A DNA stretch of 64,000 nucleotides from CAKZNE01 sp963976435 (GTDB taxonomy: Bacteria > Bacteroidota > Bacteroidia > Flavobacteriales > Schleiferiaceae): assembly GCA_963976435.1 (NCBI GenBank), contig CAXBKQ010000014.1:41555-105554 (forward strand), given 5' to 3'. Each line of letters opens with the position of its first letter. The stretch's first letter is position 1. Made by a program: the position numbers and the translations under genes. Below, in pieces: positions 9,201-16,875 of the stretch. The notes under the pieces are model-generated. The model was not told the origin of the DNA and ran no database searches. It worked only from the letters and a program-made list of their open reading frames with translations.

Positions 9201-10365
9201 GAAACTAATCCTTCATTTATATTTCTGTTTTTCCTGTTATGCAGGTTGTTCCCAATCAGCGGATTGGAAAGCAATTGCCTTTTTACCAGAAGAGCTTGAA
9301 GAAGCAAGTGGAATGGTGTTTTTTCCGCCTAATCGAATAGTACATATCAATGATGGTGGGAATAGACCTTCATTAATAAGTACAGATACTATTGGAAATA
9401 TTATTCAAAACTATTGTATTCCTGGAGCCGAAAATCAGGATTGGGAGGATTTATGTAGGGATGAAAAGGGCAATTTATATATTGGAGATTTTGGGAATAA
9501 CAGAAATGCTAGAGAAGATTTAAAAATTTACAAACTTCCCTACCAAAAGGTTTTTAATGGTGAAGATGATTATTTACTTGAGGAAATTAGCTTTCAATAT
9601 GAAGATCAAATGAGGTTTCCACCAAAAAAGAAAAATCGAAATTTTGATACTGAAGCAATGATTCATATTGGCGATTCGATTTACCTATTTACTAAAAACC
9701 GAACAAAACCTTTTTCTGGATTTACATATTGCTATAAAATTCCTGATACTCCTGGTTATTATATTGCTGAAAAGGTAGATAGTTTTTATACAGGAAATGG
9801 CCCGAAAGAAGTGGACTGGATTACGGCCAGCACCTTTAGGGAAAAGCCTAGGACTTTAATACTGCTTGGCTATAATAAAATGTGGATGTTTTATTATTTT
9901 AAAGGCACAAAATTCTTTTCGGGCAAGCATAACATCCTGTATTTCAACACCTTTACGCAAAAGGAAGCGATAAGTTTCAAAAATTCAAACAGCCTTTACC
10001 TAAGTGATGAAAAGAATAATTCTAAGGATGGGCTATTATATGAATTATTCCTACCCAAAATTCTTCCTGAAAATATTCCTGATACTGCTTATAGCCATAT
10101 TGATGTGAATGTGGAGCTTGAAGACCGAAAGGTTAGCAAAAAAATAAAGCTTGAAATTGAAACTAAGAGCGATGGGGATTGGCATTGGCAAGCATTTAAC
10201 ATGCAAGGGCAAAGGATGCATTTCCAAGAGAGTTCCCTTTTACAAGCAGGCAAACATGAGCTTGAGATTAATCTCAAGAAATGGACAAGCGGGGATTATT
10301 ATTTACATGTTTTTGTGAACCATAGTCTTCATAAATTTGTGATCCATAAAAAGGAAACAAAATAG
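9193..10365 (+). CDS. Secreted beta-propeller-like protein with T9SS-type tail
   Basis: 390 residues. A hydrophobic N-terminus (about 1-20, CFSCYAGCSQS) looks like a signal peptide, possibly a lipoprotein type. The body has blade-like repeats: HINDGGNRPSLISTD, ENQDWEDLCRDEKGNLYIGDFGNNRNAREDLKIY and DSIYLFTKNRTKP, a pattern found in Bacteroidota extracellular propeller or esterase-like proteins. The last 80 residues (WHWQAFNMQGQRMHF, then GDYYLHVFVNHSLHKFVIHK) resemble the T9SS type A C-terminal sorting domain. Catalytic function not recognisable. It overlaps the end of queA by 8 bases, so it is translated from the same message. Confidence 0.6.
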   Translation: MLEKLILHLYFCFSCYAGCSQSADWKAIAFLPEELEEASGMVFFPPNRIVHINDGGNRPSLISTDTIGNIIQNYCIPGAENQDWEDLCRDEKGNLYIGDFGNNRNAREDLKIYKLPYQKVFNGEDDYLLEEISFQYEDQMRFPPKKKNRNFDTEAMIHIGDSIYLFTKNRTKPFSGFTYCYKIPDTPGYYIAEKVDSFYTGNGPKEVDWITASTFREKPRTLILLGYNKMWMFYYFKGTKFFSGKHNILYFNTFTQKEAISFKNSNSLYLSDEKNNSKDGLLYELFLPKILPENIPDTAYSHIDVNVELEDRKVSKKIKLEIETKSDGDWHWQAFNMQGQRMHFQESSLLQAGKHELEINLKKWTSGDYYLHVFVNHSLHKFVIHKKETK

Positions 10366-10461
10366 GAGCTGTTTTTATCCTCTTTATCACATGTGTCCTA
10401 AATAAAATTTATTGATAAAAAAAATAATTTAATTATGTTCATTTTTGGCTTATTCGCTGTC

Positions 10462-10526
10462 GCTCATGAGCTCCTAAGGTCGGTTGACCCAAAAACGAAC
10501 CAACCGAACGGAGTGAGTTCATGAAC
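10462..10526. repeat. Imperfect inverted repeat, REP-like
   Basis: The left arm at 10462-10486 and right arm at 10501-10526 match at about 20 of 26 positions as inverted repeats, with the cores CGGTTG / CAACCG and GCTCATGAGCTC / GAGTTCATGAAC. A 14-base loop (10487-10500) separates the arms. The unit resembles short repeated palindromic elements dispersed in bacterial intergenic DNA; copy number elsewhere cannot be seen here. Confidence 0.5.
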
Positions 10527-10595
10527 ACCCCTAAAATAATATCAGGTGAATAAAAAGGTCAAGGCTCACAATAAAATGGCAATCTGCTTTTCATA

Positions 10596-10657
10596 GAACC
10601 TAAGTTCGGTTGGGTGATCTCTTCATCCTTCAGAGCTACCCAATCTCTCTAAGGCTC
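10596..10657. repeat. Second, degenerate copy of the palindromic element
   Basis: 10599-10612 (CCTAAGTTCGGTTG) repeats the left arm of the first element (CCTAAGGTCGGTTG, 10473-10486) with one mismatch. The segment 10596-10615 pairs imperfectly (about 14 of 20) with 10638-10657. This suggests a decayed second copy. Confidence 0.35.
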
Positions 10658-10946
10658 CATTTCAATCAAATCACCATTTTCTTGAAGGCCAAAATAAGCT
10701 ACAAACAAAATTCCCTTATTTATTATGACCACAAAAACTTGAACAACCTTTCTGAAATTTATATACTAAAGATTATCTCGATTACCATGGCTTAATTTTG
10801 TTAAACGCAAATTTATTTGGTTAAAAAACTGAATATCAAATTTAAAGTTCTTTAACTAAAATTATTTAGGACGGATCTACCTCTTTATCTAAAACTATTC
10901 AGGAATTCAATTAAAAGTTTTCCTAAATTAGAGCCAGCAATTTCTA

Positions 10947-11795
10947 ATGGCCTTAAATACCAACTCTAATTCAGAAAAGCTCTACATCAGCATAGAGCAA
11001 AAAGAATATCTTCTAGACTTTCTTTTAAACCAATATCAATTGGACTTAAATGAATATTCTGAAGCTTCGGTTCGCAGAAGAATTACGAAGATGATGAATG
11101 ATTTAAATTTAAAATCCACGGAACAGCTTGCCAACTATCTTCAAAATCGTCCTAATGGGAAAAATGAATTCCTTCAAAAATTTACGGTAAATGTTACTGA
11201 AATGTTTAGGGATCCAAGTTTTTTTGAATTTTTAAAGTCAGATATTTTTCCCAAACTCAATAAATTAGAAATTATAAATATTTGGTCTGCCGGATGTAGT
11301 AGTGGTGAGGAAACTATTTCTCTGGCTATTTTTTTACATGAAGCTGAATTGCTTCACAAGTGCAATATTATAGGTAGTGATATAAGCCGGTCAATTTTAA
11401 AAAAGGCCAAAGCTAATGTTTATCCAGGCCGAAATGTACAAGGCTATTCCAAAGCCTATGAACAGGCAAATGGTCTTTCTAAACTCGATGATTACTTTGT
11501 AAGTTCAGGTGATAATATTTCATTTGAACCCTTTTTATTAGAAAAAATAAACTATCAACCTATTAACCTAATGAACGGTATATTCTACCGTCATTTTGAT
11601 TTAATTTTATGTAGAAATGTCTTAATTTATTTTCAGGCTAGTCTACAAAATAAAGTTTTAGATAATTTTTATCGTGCCTTAAAACCTGAGGGTTATTTAG
11701 GCCTTGGATCTAAAGAATCCATTTTATTTTACCAAAAAAGAGAGAATTTTCAGGAAATAAATGGCGAGCACAAGGTCTACAGAAAATTTAAATAA
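10947..11795 (+). CDS. cheR: CheR-type protein-glutamate O-methyltransferase
   Basis: 282 residues. A CheR N-terminal helical domain (about 18-75, including the SVRRRI stretch) precedes the SAM-dependent methyltransferase domain: NVTEMFRD (82-89), SAM motif I WSAGCSSGEE (113-122), GSDISRSIL (143-151) and LCRNVLIYF (221-229). CheR methylates glutamates of chemoreceptors. No receptor, CheA, CheW or flagellar gene is in the window, so the substrate is unknown; Bacteroidota often use CheB/CheR modules attached to hybrid kinases. The gene overlaps cheB by 35 bases, so the pair is translationally coupled. All catalytic motifs are intact. Confidence 0.9.
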   Translation: MALNTNSNSEKLYISIEQKEYLLDFLLNQYQLDLNEYSEASVRRRITKMMNDLNLKSTEQLANYLQNRPNGKNEFLQKFTVNVTEMFRDPSFFEFLKSDIFPKLNKLEIINIWSAGCSSGEETISLAIFLHEAELLHKCNIIGSDISRSILKKAKANVYPGRNVQGYSKAYEQANGLSKLDDYFVSSGDNISFEPFLLEKINYQPINLMNGIFYRHFDLILCRNVLIYFQASLQNKVLDNFYRALKPEGYLGLGSKESILFYQKRENFQEINGEHKVYRKFK

Positions 11796-12348
11796 AATTA
11801 TTATCATTGGAACCAGTGCCGGAGGAATTCATACTCTTAAAGCTCTATTCCAAGGATTAAAGAAAAAGTTTCCTTGCCCTATAGTTATTGTTATCCATCG
11901 ACTAAAAAATGTGAAAAGCCATTTGGTGGATGTATTACAAAACTTCACAAAATTAAAGGTTAAAGAAGCTGAGGAAAAGGAATCTTTAAAATCTGGACAT
12001 GTTTATGTAGCACCAGCAAATTACCATCTATTACTAGAAGAGGATTTTAGTTTTTCCCTTTGTGTGGATGATGTTATCAATTTTAGTAGACCTTCTATTG
12101 ATGTGAGCTTTGCTAGTTTTGCACAGGTTGTTCAGAATAACCTATTAGCCATAATTCTAACCGGAGCAAATGCCGATGGCTCCCAAGGATTAAATATGGT
12201 TTGTGATTTTGACGGGGAGGCTTGGGTTCAAGACCCAGAAGAGGCCTATGTGGCGGCCATGCCTAGAGAAGCTTTAAAGTTAGTACCACAAGCAACAATA
12301 ATGACTATTCCCGAGATGTCTGCCAAACTTCGGGAATTCTATGTCTAA
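11761..12348 (+). CDS. cheB: CheB-type methylesterase domain protein without receiver domain
   Basis: 195 residues, a stand-alone CheB C-terminal domain. The catalytic triad is visible: Ser19 in GTSAGG, His46 in IHR, and Asp139 in GANADG; the domain ends with the AAMPREAL segment. CheB removes receptor methyl groups and normally carries an N-terminal receiver domain that restrains it; that domain is absent here, so regulation by phosphorylation in cis is not possible. The start at 11761 lies inside cheR, and the end overlaps the next gene by 8 bases. It probably acts with CheR on the same unknown target. Confidence 0.88.
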   Translation: MASTRSTENLNKIIIIGTSAGGIHTLKALFQGLKKKFPCPIVIVIHRLKNVKSHLVDVLQNFTKLKVKEAEEKESLKSGHVYVAPANYHLLLEEDFSFSLCVDDVINFSRPSIDVSFASFAQVVQNNLLAIILTGANADGSQGLNMVCDFDGEAWVQDPEEAYVAAMPREALKLVPQATIMTIPEMSAKLREFYV

Positions 12349-13363
12349 AATTTTTATCCTTTATTTCATTTTTGTTCAATCGATTGTATTATGTGCTCAA
12401 TCGCCAGAAAGCCTTCGTTTTGCATTTTATAATGTTGAAAATCTATTTGATACCATCGATGATGTACGAATATCTGACGAAGAATTCCTGCCTAATGGTA
12501 GTAGGTTTTGGAATAGTAGAAAGTATCAATCAAAATTATCGGCTATTTCTAAAACTATTGTAGGAATCCAAGGTTGGCAAAATTTAGGAATGATAGCCTT
12601 AGCGGAAATCGAAAACCAAAGGGTGCTCGAAGATTTAGTTTCCAGACCTGAACTTAAAAAGCAAAAATTAAAAATCATTCACAAAGATTCTCCAGATAGA
12701 AGAGGCATTGACATTGGAATAATCTACAATCCACAATTCATTGAAATTAAAAAGATTGATTTTATTCCTTTAAAGGACAGCCTTTTTCCAAAACTAAAAA
12801 GCAGGGATATGGTTTATGTGAAGGTGAAGATATTTGAAGATTATGAACTTCACTTTTTTGCATGTCATTGGCCCAGCAGGTATGGTGGCCAGGTAAAATC
12901 TGAACCCAAGCGAATTTTAGCTGCCAAAATATTAAGGGCCTATGTTGATTCTATTCAAGAAATAGATTCACTAGCTAATATTCTGATCATGGGGGACTTT
13001 AATGATGAATGGACCAATAAAAGTTTGAGACAATATCTAAGAGCTCAAAAGCCATCAGAAGCTACTAATGGCTCTAATCTACTTAATTTAATGAGCAGTT
13101 TACCATTGGAATTTGGCAGCCATAAATACCAAGGGGAATGGGCATATTTGGATCAGATTATTGTCAACCATTCCTTGATGAATCTAAATTCCCAGGGGCT
13201 TAAGATTGAAAATTTTGAAGTTCTTGAACTCCCTTTTCTATTGGAGGAGGATTTAAAATATTTGGGATTAAAACCCAATAGAACCTATAATGGCTTTAAA
13301 TACAATGGTGGATTTAGCGACCATTTGGCCATTTTTGCAGATCTAACTTTAATAAAACTGTGA
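12341..13363 (+). CDS. Secreted endonuclease/exonuclease/phosphatase-family protein
   Basis: 340 residues. The signal peptide is 1-20 (ends LCAQ). The EEP fold is complete: FAFYNVENLFD (28-37), LAEIEN with the metal-binding glutamate (near 89-91), RRGIDIGIIY, HWPSRYGG, MGDFND and the C-terminal GGFSDHLA. Members hydrolyse phosphodiester bonds in DNA, RNA, lipids or nucleotides; this secreted Bacteroidota group is usually described as an endonuclease. The substrate cannot be read from the sequence. It overlaps the cheB gene by 8 bases, which makes a three-gene unit with no obvious functional logic. Confidence 0.85.
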   Translation: MSKIFILYFIFVQSIVLCAQSPESLRFAFYNVENLFDTIDDVRISDEEFLPNGSRFWNSRKYQSKLSAISKTIVGIQGWQNLGMIALAEIENQRVLEDLVSRPELKKQKLKIIHKDSPDRRGIDIGIIYNPQFIEIKKIDFIPLKDSLFPKLKSRDMVYVKVKIFEDYELHFFACHWPSRYGGQVKSEPKRILAAKILRAYVDSIQEIDSLANILIMGDFNDEWTNKSLRQYLRAQKPSEATNGSNLLNLMSSLPLEFGSHKYQGEWAYLDQIIVNHSLMNLNSQGLKIENFEVLELPFLLEEDLKYLGLKPNRTYNGFKYNGGFSDHLAIFADLTLIKL

Positions 13364-13561
13364 ATTAAATTAGCTCAAACCCAACCTTTTGGACCTCTAA
13401 TACGATTATTCTTGTAGTATTGAATATGGAAGATCAATAGGTAGAACAATTAATAGAATAATGAAGGGCTTCCCATACTAATTAGCTCTGGATTTAAAAT
13501 ACAAGTTCTACTAGCAACGTTGATTTTTGAGTATTTTAGCAAACTGAATAAAAAACAATCA

Positions 13562-14494
13562 ATGAGACACATTTTTTCACTTCTGGCAATTGCCTTAATA
13601 TTTTCTTCTTGTGAGGATGATGAACCTGTAGTAAGCAACAATTATCCAACAGAAAATATTAGCCTCACTGCAGAAACAAATTCTCTAGTAATATTGGAAT
13701 ATAGTAGTACTAGCTCCACCTCTGCCAATTCTGAATTAATTCGTGGAGACTTGGCAGATATGTTCTCCTCCAATGTTGTTCACTTATCTCTTGCCAGCAA
13801 TGTTGCTGATCCCATGTATGTGGCTAATGGAGATAGTATTAGTGATCATTTTGGTGGTAAGCCTGCCGGAACCTTCCTTTTAAATGGTTCTGCTAAAACT
13901 GCTCCAGAAATATTAAGCTCTATTGATGAGATTAATGACAATAAATACACAAAACCTATTTTATCGGTTGGTCATGTAATGACCACAAACGATACGGCAT
14001 GGATTGCGGATATTTTGGTAGAGTTTTTTAAAGATACTCTAACCCCTTTCCTGTATATTGAATCCTACCTAGTGGCAGATGTTGAAGCCATAAATTACAA
14101 TGGTACTAATCCGGTAGACCTAAGATTAAAGCCAGACTCTCCCCTTGTTACCAACCAAGGAGAAACAACAAAATGGGCTAAAGATTTTTATAATTCCGAT
14201 ACTACCAAATTACTATACCCCATTAATAGCACCTATATGCATAAAGGGGTTTTCCTAGGGAATTTTAATAGTGAGAATTCATTTGGAACTCAATTGGCTA
14301 GCTACACAAAATTTGGTGGTGAATATTTCAAAGGTGATAATATTGGCCTAAAGCAAAATCCTATTCAACATTATTTTTTAAAGTCTGATTATGACCATTT
14401 AGATTTTAGCTTCCAAGCTAGAATTGTAACTGTGGTTTGGGCTTACGATTTTATTGACCTGGATTATAAATATGTAAATAGTTATTCCAACTAA
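13562..14494 (+). CDS. Omp28-like outer-membrane lipoprotein
   Basis: 310 residues from the ATG at 13562. An upstream in-frame start at 13520 would add 14 charged residues before the signal peptide and is unlikely. A lipoprotein signal peptide ends at FSSC (Cys17). The remainder (VILEYSSTSS, HLSLASNVADPM, GGKPAGTFLLNG) follows the layout of Bacteroidota Omp28-related proteins, which have a thioredoxin-like core, but the usual CxxCP motif is missing here. Function is therefore open; structural or binding rather than redox. It stands alone and ends before a strong bidirectional terminator. Confidence 0.5.
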   Translation: MRHIFSLLAIALIFSSCEDDEPVVSNNYPTENISLTAETNSLVILEYSSTSSTSANSELIRGDLADMFSSNVVHLSLASNVADPMYVANGDSISDHFGGKPAGTFLLNGSAKTAPEILSSIDEINDNKYTKPILSVGHVMTTNDTAWIADILVEFFKDTLTPFLYIESYLVADVEAINYNGTNPVDLRLKPDSPLVTNQGETTKWAKDFYNSDTTKLLYPINSTYMHKGVFLGNFNSENSFGTQLASYTKFGGEYFKGDNIGLKQNPIQHYFLKSDYDHLDFSFQARIVTVVWAYDFIDLDYKYVNSYSN

Positions 14495-14512
14495 AATCCC
14501 AATATAAAGCAT

Positions 14513-14551
14513 AAAAAAATCCCTGAATCAAATGATTCAGGGATTTTTTTT
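14513..14551. terminator. Bidirectional rho-independent terminator
   Basis: A perfect 10-bp stem (14520-14529 with 14534-14543, loop AAAT) is flanked by an A-run on the left and a T-run on the right. It can end both the + strand lipoprotein gene and the - strand pyrG-yidC unit, which converge here. Confidence 0.9.
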
Positions 14552-14568
14552 TATTCCTTAAAGAAGGG

Positions 14569-15027
14569 CTATTGCAGCTCTTCAAAAGTTCTAAGCCTCA
14601 TCCTGTCAATATAGTTGATGATTTTGATCAGGTTTTGAGGGATATTATCCCTAGCATAAATTTTTTTCATCTTATCCTTCTCAGAATATTCAATCGAAAC
14701 GCTTGGCAAATCGCTGAGCAAGGGATTATCGTAACTGGAGTCTAATTCCCAAACATTATTCTGATTAAAAACTAAGTATATACTGTCTAGTTCAAATTGG
14801 GGAAGAACTACCTCAAGGCTATCTTTTGTTTTGGGATGCTTTATACCATAGTATTTAGCTACACCATTCTCGATAGTTAAATCATAAACCGCACATGTAC
14901 CATAACAAGGGCTGGTTTTAATATGAAGTTTAAGATCTGCGTGATGATCTAGGCTTTTCTGAAACAATGAGCAAGAGGCAGCAAATAAGGCTAAACTTGA
15001 AATGCCATATATTTTCAATTTTCTCAT
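14569..15027 (-). CDS. DUF6438 lipoprotein
   Basis: 152 residues. A lipoprotein signal peptide ends at AASC (Cys19). The mature part opens with TSPCYGTCAVYDLTI (38-52), the hallmark of DUF6438, with two cysteines at 41 and 45 that could form a disulfide. Function unknown in the family. Its start lies 1 base after the yidC stop, so it is the last gene of pyrG-yidC-DUF6438. Confidence 0.75.
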   Translation of the reverse strand: MRKLKIYGISSLALFAASCSLFQKSLDHHADLKLHIKTSPCYGTCAVYDLTIENGVAKYYGIKHPKTKDSLEVVLPQFELDSIYLVFNQNNVWELDSSYDNPLLSDLPSVSIEYSEKDKMKKIYARDNIPQNLIKIINYIDRMRLRTFEELQ

Positions 15028-15028
15028 G

Positions 15029-16867
15029 CTACTTTTTTCTTCTATCCCCGCGGCTTTGTTTTTGTTCTTCCTGCTGTTCTTGAATCTCTTTCATCCTTCT
15101 CATAAACCTATTTTCTTTTTTAGGTTTTTCCTTTTTCTCTTTTATTTTTTGAAGTATTTTATCTTCATTCAACCATCTTCTTATGGCAAACTGTTGACCA
15201 AAGGTGATCATATTCGCTAAAAAGTAATAGTAGCTCAAACCAGCCGCATAGTTATTAAAGACACCTAAGAAAACTATAGGCATTAAATAGACCATATACT
15301 TTAACTGTGGGAATTGCTGATTTTGTCCTGTTAACTGTTGATTCATATAAGTATAAATCAAAGTAGAAACCGTCATCAGCAGGGTAAACAAACTAATATG
15401 ATCGCCATAGAATGGGATATTAAATCCAAAATCGTAAATGGAATCATAGGTAGATAAATCCGTTGCCCAAAGGAAGTCTTGCTGTCTTAATTCAATAGAA
15501 GCTGGGAAAAATCTAAAGAGCGCAATAAGAATTGGAAACTGAAGCACCATTGGAATACAACCACCAAGAGGATTTACCCCCGCCTTTTGGTACAATTGCA
15601 TGGTAGCTTGCTGTTTTTTCATAGCATCCTTACCCTTGAATTTCTCATTCAGCTCATCTATCTCAGGTTTTAAAACCCGCATCTTAGCCATAGACTTATA
15701 GGAGCTAAAGGTTAGAGGGAAAAGAATTAGTTTAATTAGCAAGGCGATAATTAGAATTATCATTCCATAGCCAAACCCTTTACTTTCTAAGAAGTTAAAG
15801 ACATTAATAATCAAGCCTCTATTAATCCATCCTAAAATTCCCCATCCTAAGGGAATTAATTTTTCAAAACCCTGTCCATGTTCCTGTAAGCGTTCATATT
15901 TATTTGGTCCCAGATAAAGTCCAAGTTTAAGGCTTAGCTCTCCACCCGTTTTATCCAAAGCCATTTTAGAGGCAAAAACCTTAGTGAATTCTTCATTTTC
16001 TTCTGGAACTACTTTGGAGATCATTCCCACTTTTTCAAAGCTTCCGCTTTTATTCCAAAGTATTGAGGAGAAAAACTGTTGTTTATAAGCCAACCATTTA
16101 ATATCCATTTCCTCAGCTTCATCATCGCTACCGGCGGATAAATAATCCATATCATCATCTTTTGCAAAACGATAATTTAATTCTGAAACTAAAGCTTCTG
16201 CCTTTTTATTCTTTTCATGCCTTAGGGTTTTCATCTCCCATGTTAAAGCCAAATCGGAGGGTAAATACTCTTCAAAATCACGAGAAATCATATCCACCTC
16301 AATCAAGTATTCTTCTGAATTGATATGATATCTATAGCTTAGCTCGCCACCATTTTCGGAGTTTAAGGTCATTATTACATCACCATTAGACTTGCTACCC
16401 ACAAAATTTAAATTGCTGGTACTATAGCTTTTCCCATCGGCATTAAGCTTAATATCCAGTGCGGAGTTTTGCCTAATTAGGTATAAATCCAGGCTATCCC
16501 AGGTTTTATAATTTTTAAGTCTTGCCGAAACAATTTGCCCACCTTTACTGGAAATCTTCAATTCTAAAAGATCATTTTCGAGGCTAAAAATTTCCTCTTT
16601 AGCCTGAGGATTATTTGCCATTCCAAAACTTCCAAACGCCAGAGTTTGGCTAGAATCTGCAAGCTTATTAGAAAATGTATCCTGGACTATTGTGCTGCTT
16701 GGGCTGCTACTATTTGAAATTTTCTCGGTAGTAGAATCAAGCTGTTCGGTGTTTGGACTTGTTGGCTTCGGTTCTGGGCTTTTTCTAAAAAAGGAAAATC
16801 CCAGAAGAATTGCTCCTATTAATAATAAACCAACAAGGGTATTAATATCTAATTTTCCGTCTTTCAT
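15029..16867 (-). CDS. yidC: Membrane protein insertase YidC
   Basis: 612 residues. YidC inserts proteins into the inner membrane, alone or with SecYEG. The order is canonical for Gram-negatives: an N-terminal anchor (about 9-25), a large periplasmic P1 domain (about 60-330), then the Oxa1/YidC core from about 355 with hydrophobic segments around MIILIIALLIKLILFPLTF, MVLQFPILIALFRFF and LLMTVSTLIYTYM, and the MVYLMPIVFLGVFNNYAAGLS region. A basic tail of about 45 residues (KEKKEKPKK, RGDRRKK) could contact ribosomes. It starts 8 bases after the pyrG stop. Confidence 0.95.
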   Translation of the reverse strand: MKDGKLDINTLVGLLLIGAILLGFSFFRKSPEPKPTSPNTEQLDSTTEKISNSSSPSSTIVQDTFSNKLADSSQTLAFGSFGMANNPQAKEEIFSLENDLLELKISSKGGQIVSARLKNYKTWDSLDLYLIRQNSALDIKLNADGKSYSTSNLNFVGSKSNGDVIMTLNSENGGELSYRYHINSEEYLIEVDMISRDFEEYLPSDLALTWEMKTLRHEKNKKAEALVSELNYRFAKDDDMDYLSAGSDDEAEEMDIKWLAYKQQFFSSILWNKSGSFEKVGMISKVVPEENEEFTKVFASKMALDKTGGELSLKLGLYLGPNKYERLQEHGQGFEKLIPLGWGILGWINRGLIINVFNFLESKGFGYGMIILIIALLIKLILFPLTFSSYKSMAKMRVLKPEIDELNEKFKGKDAMKKQQATMQLYQKAGVNPLGGCIPMVLQFPILIALFRFFPASIELRQQDFLWATDLSTYDSIYDFGFNIPFYGDHISLFTLLMTVSTLIYTYMNQQLTGQNQQFPQLKYMVYLMPIVFLGVFNNYAAGLSYYYFLANMITFGQQFAIRRWLNEDKILQKIKEKKEKPKKENRFMRRMKEIQEQQEEQKQSRGDRRKK

Positions 16868-16875
16868 TATTTTTA

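Larger units (their letters stand above)
10366..10946. other. Non-coding spacer with palindromic elements
   Basis: 581 bases without a credible gene. It holds two related imperfect palindromes (listed separately) and otherwise AT-rich sequence. I found no tRNA, no good terminator after the 10365 stop, and no clear TAnnTTTG box in the last 100 bases before cheR. A 61-codon open frame at 10610-10795 has no RBS, no family likeness and a composition like non-coding DNA. Confidence 0.6.

Noticed and set aside
10610..10795. 61-codon open frame in the spacer before cheR
   Set aside because: It lies partly inside the palindromic repeat, has no convincing start or RBS and no family features.
10947..12348. 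Complete chemotaxis operon
   Set aside because: Only cheR and cheB are present; no receptor, CheA, CheW, CheY or flagellar gene is in the window.
13364..13561. Small RNA or gene in the spacer before the Omp28-like gene
   Set aside because: Only two short TTAGCTC repeats and AT-rich sequence are visible; no stem with T-run and no open frame of note.
15002..15220. 72-codon Phe/Leu-rich frame opposite the yidC 3' end
   Set aside because: It is antisense to the Lys-rich YidC tail, which gives Phe-rich shadows on the other strand.
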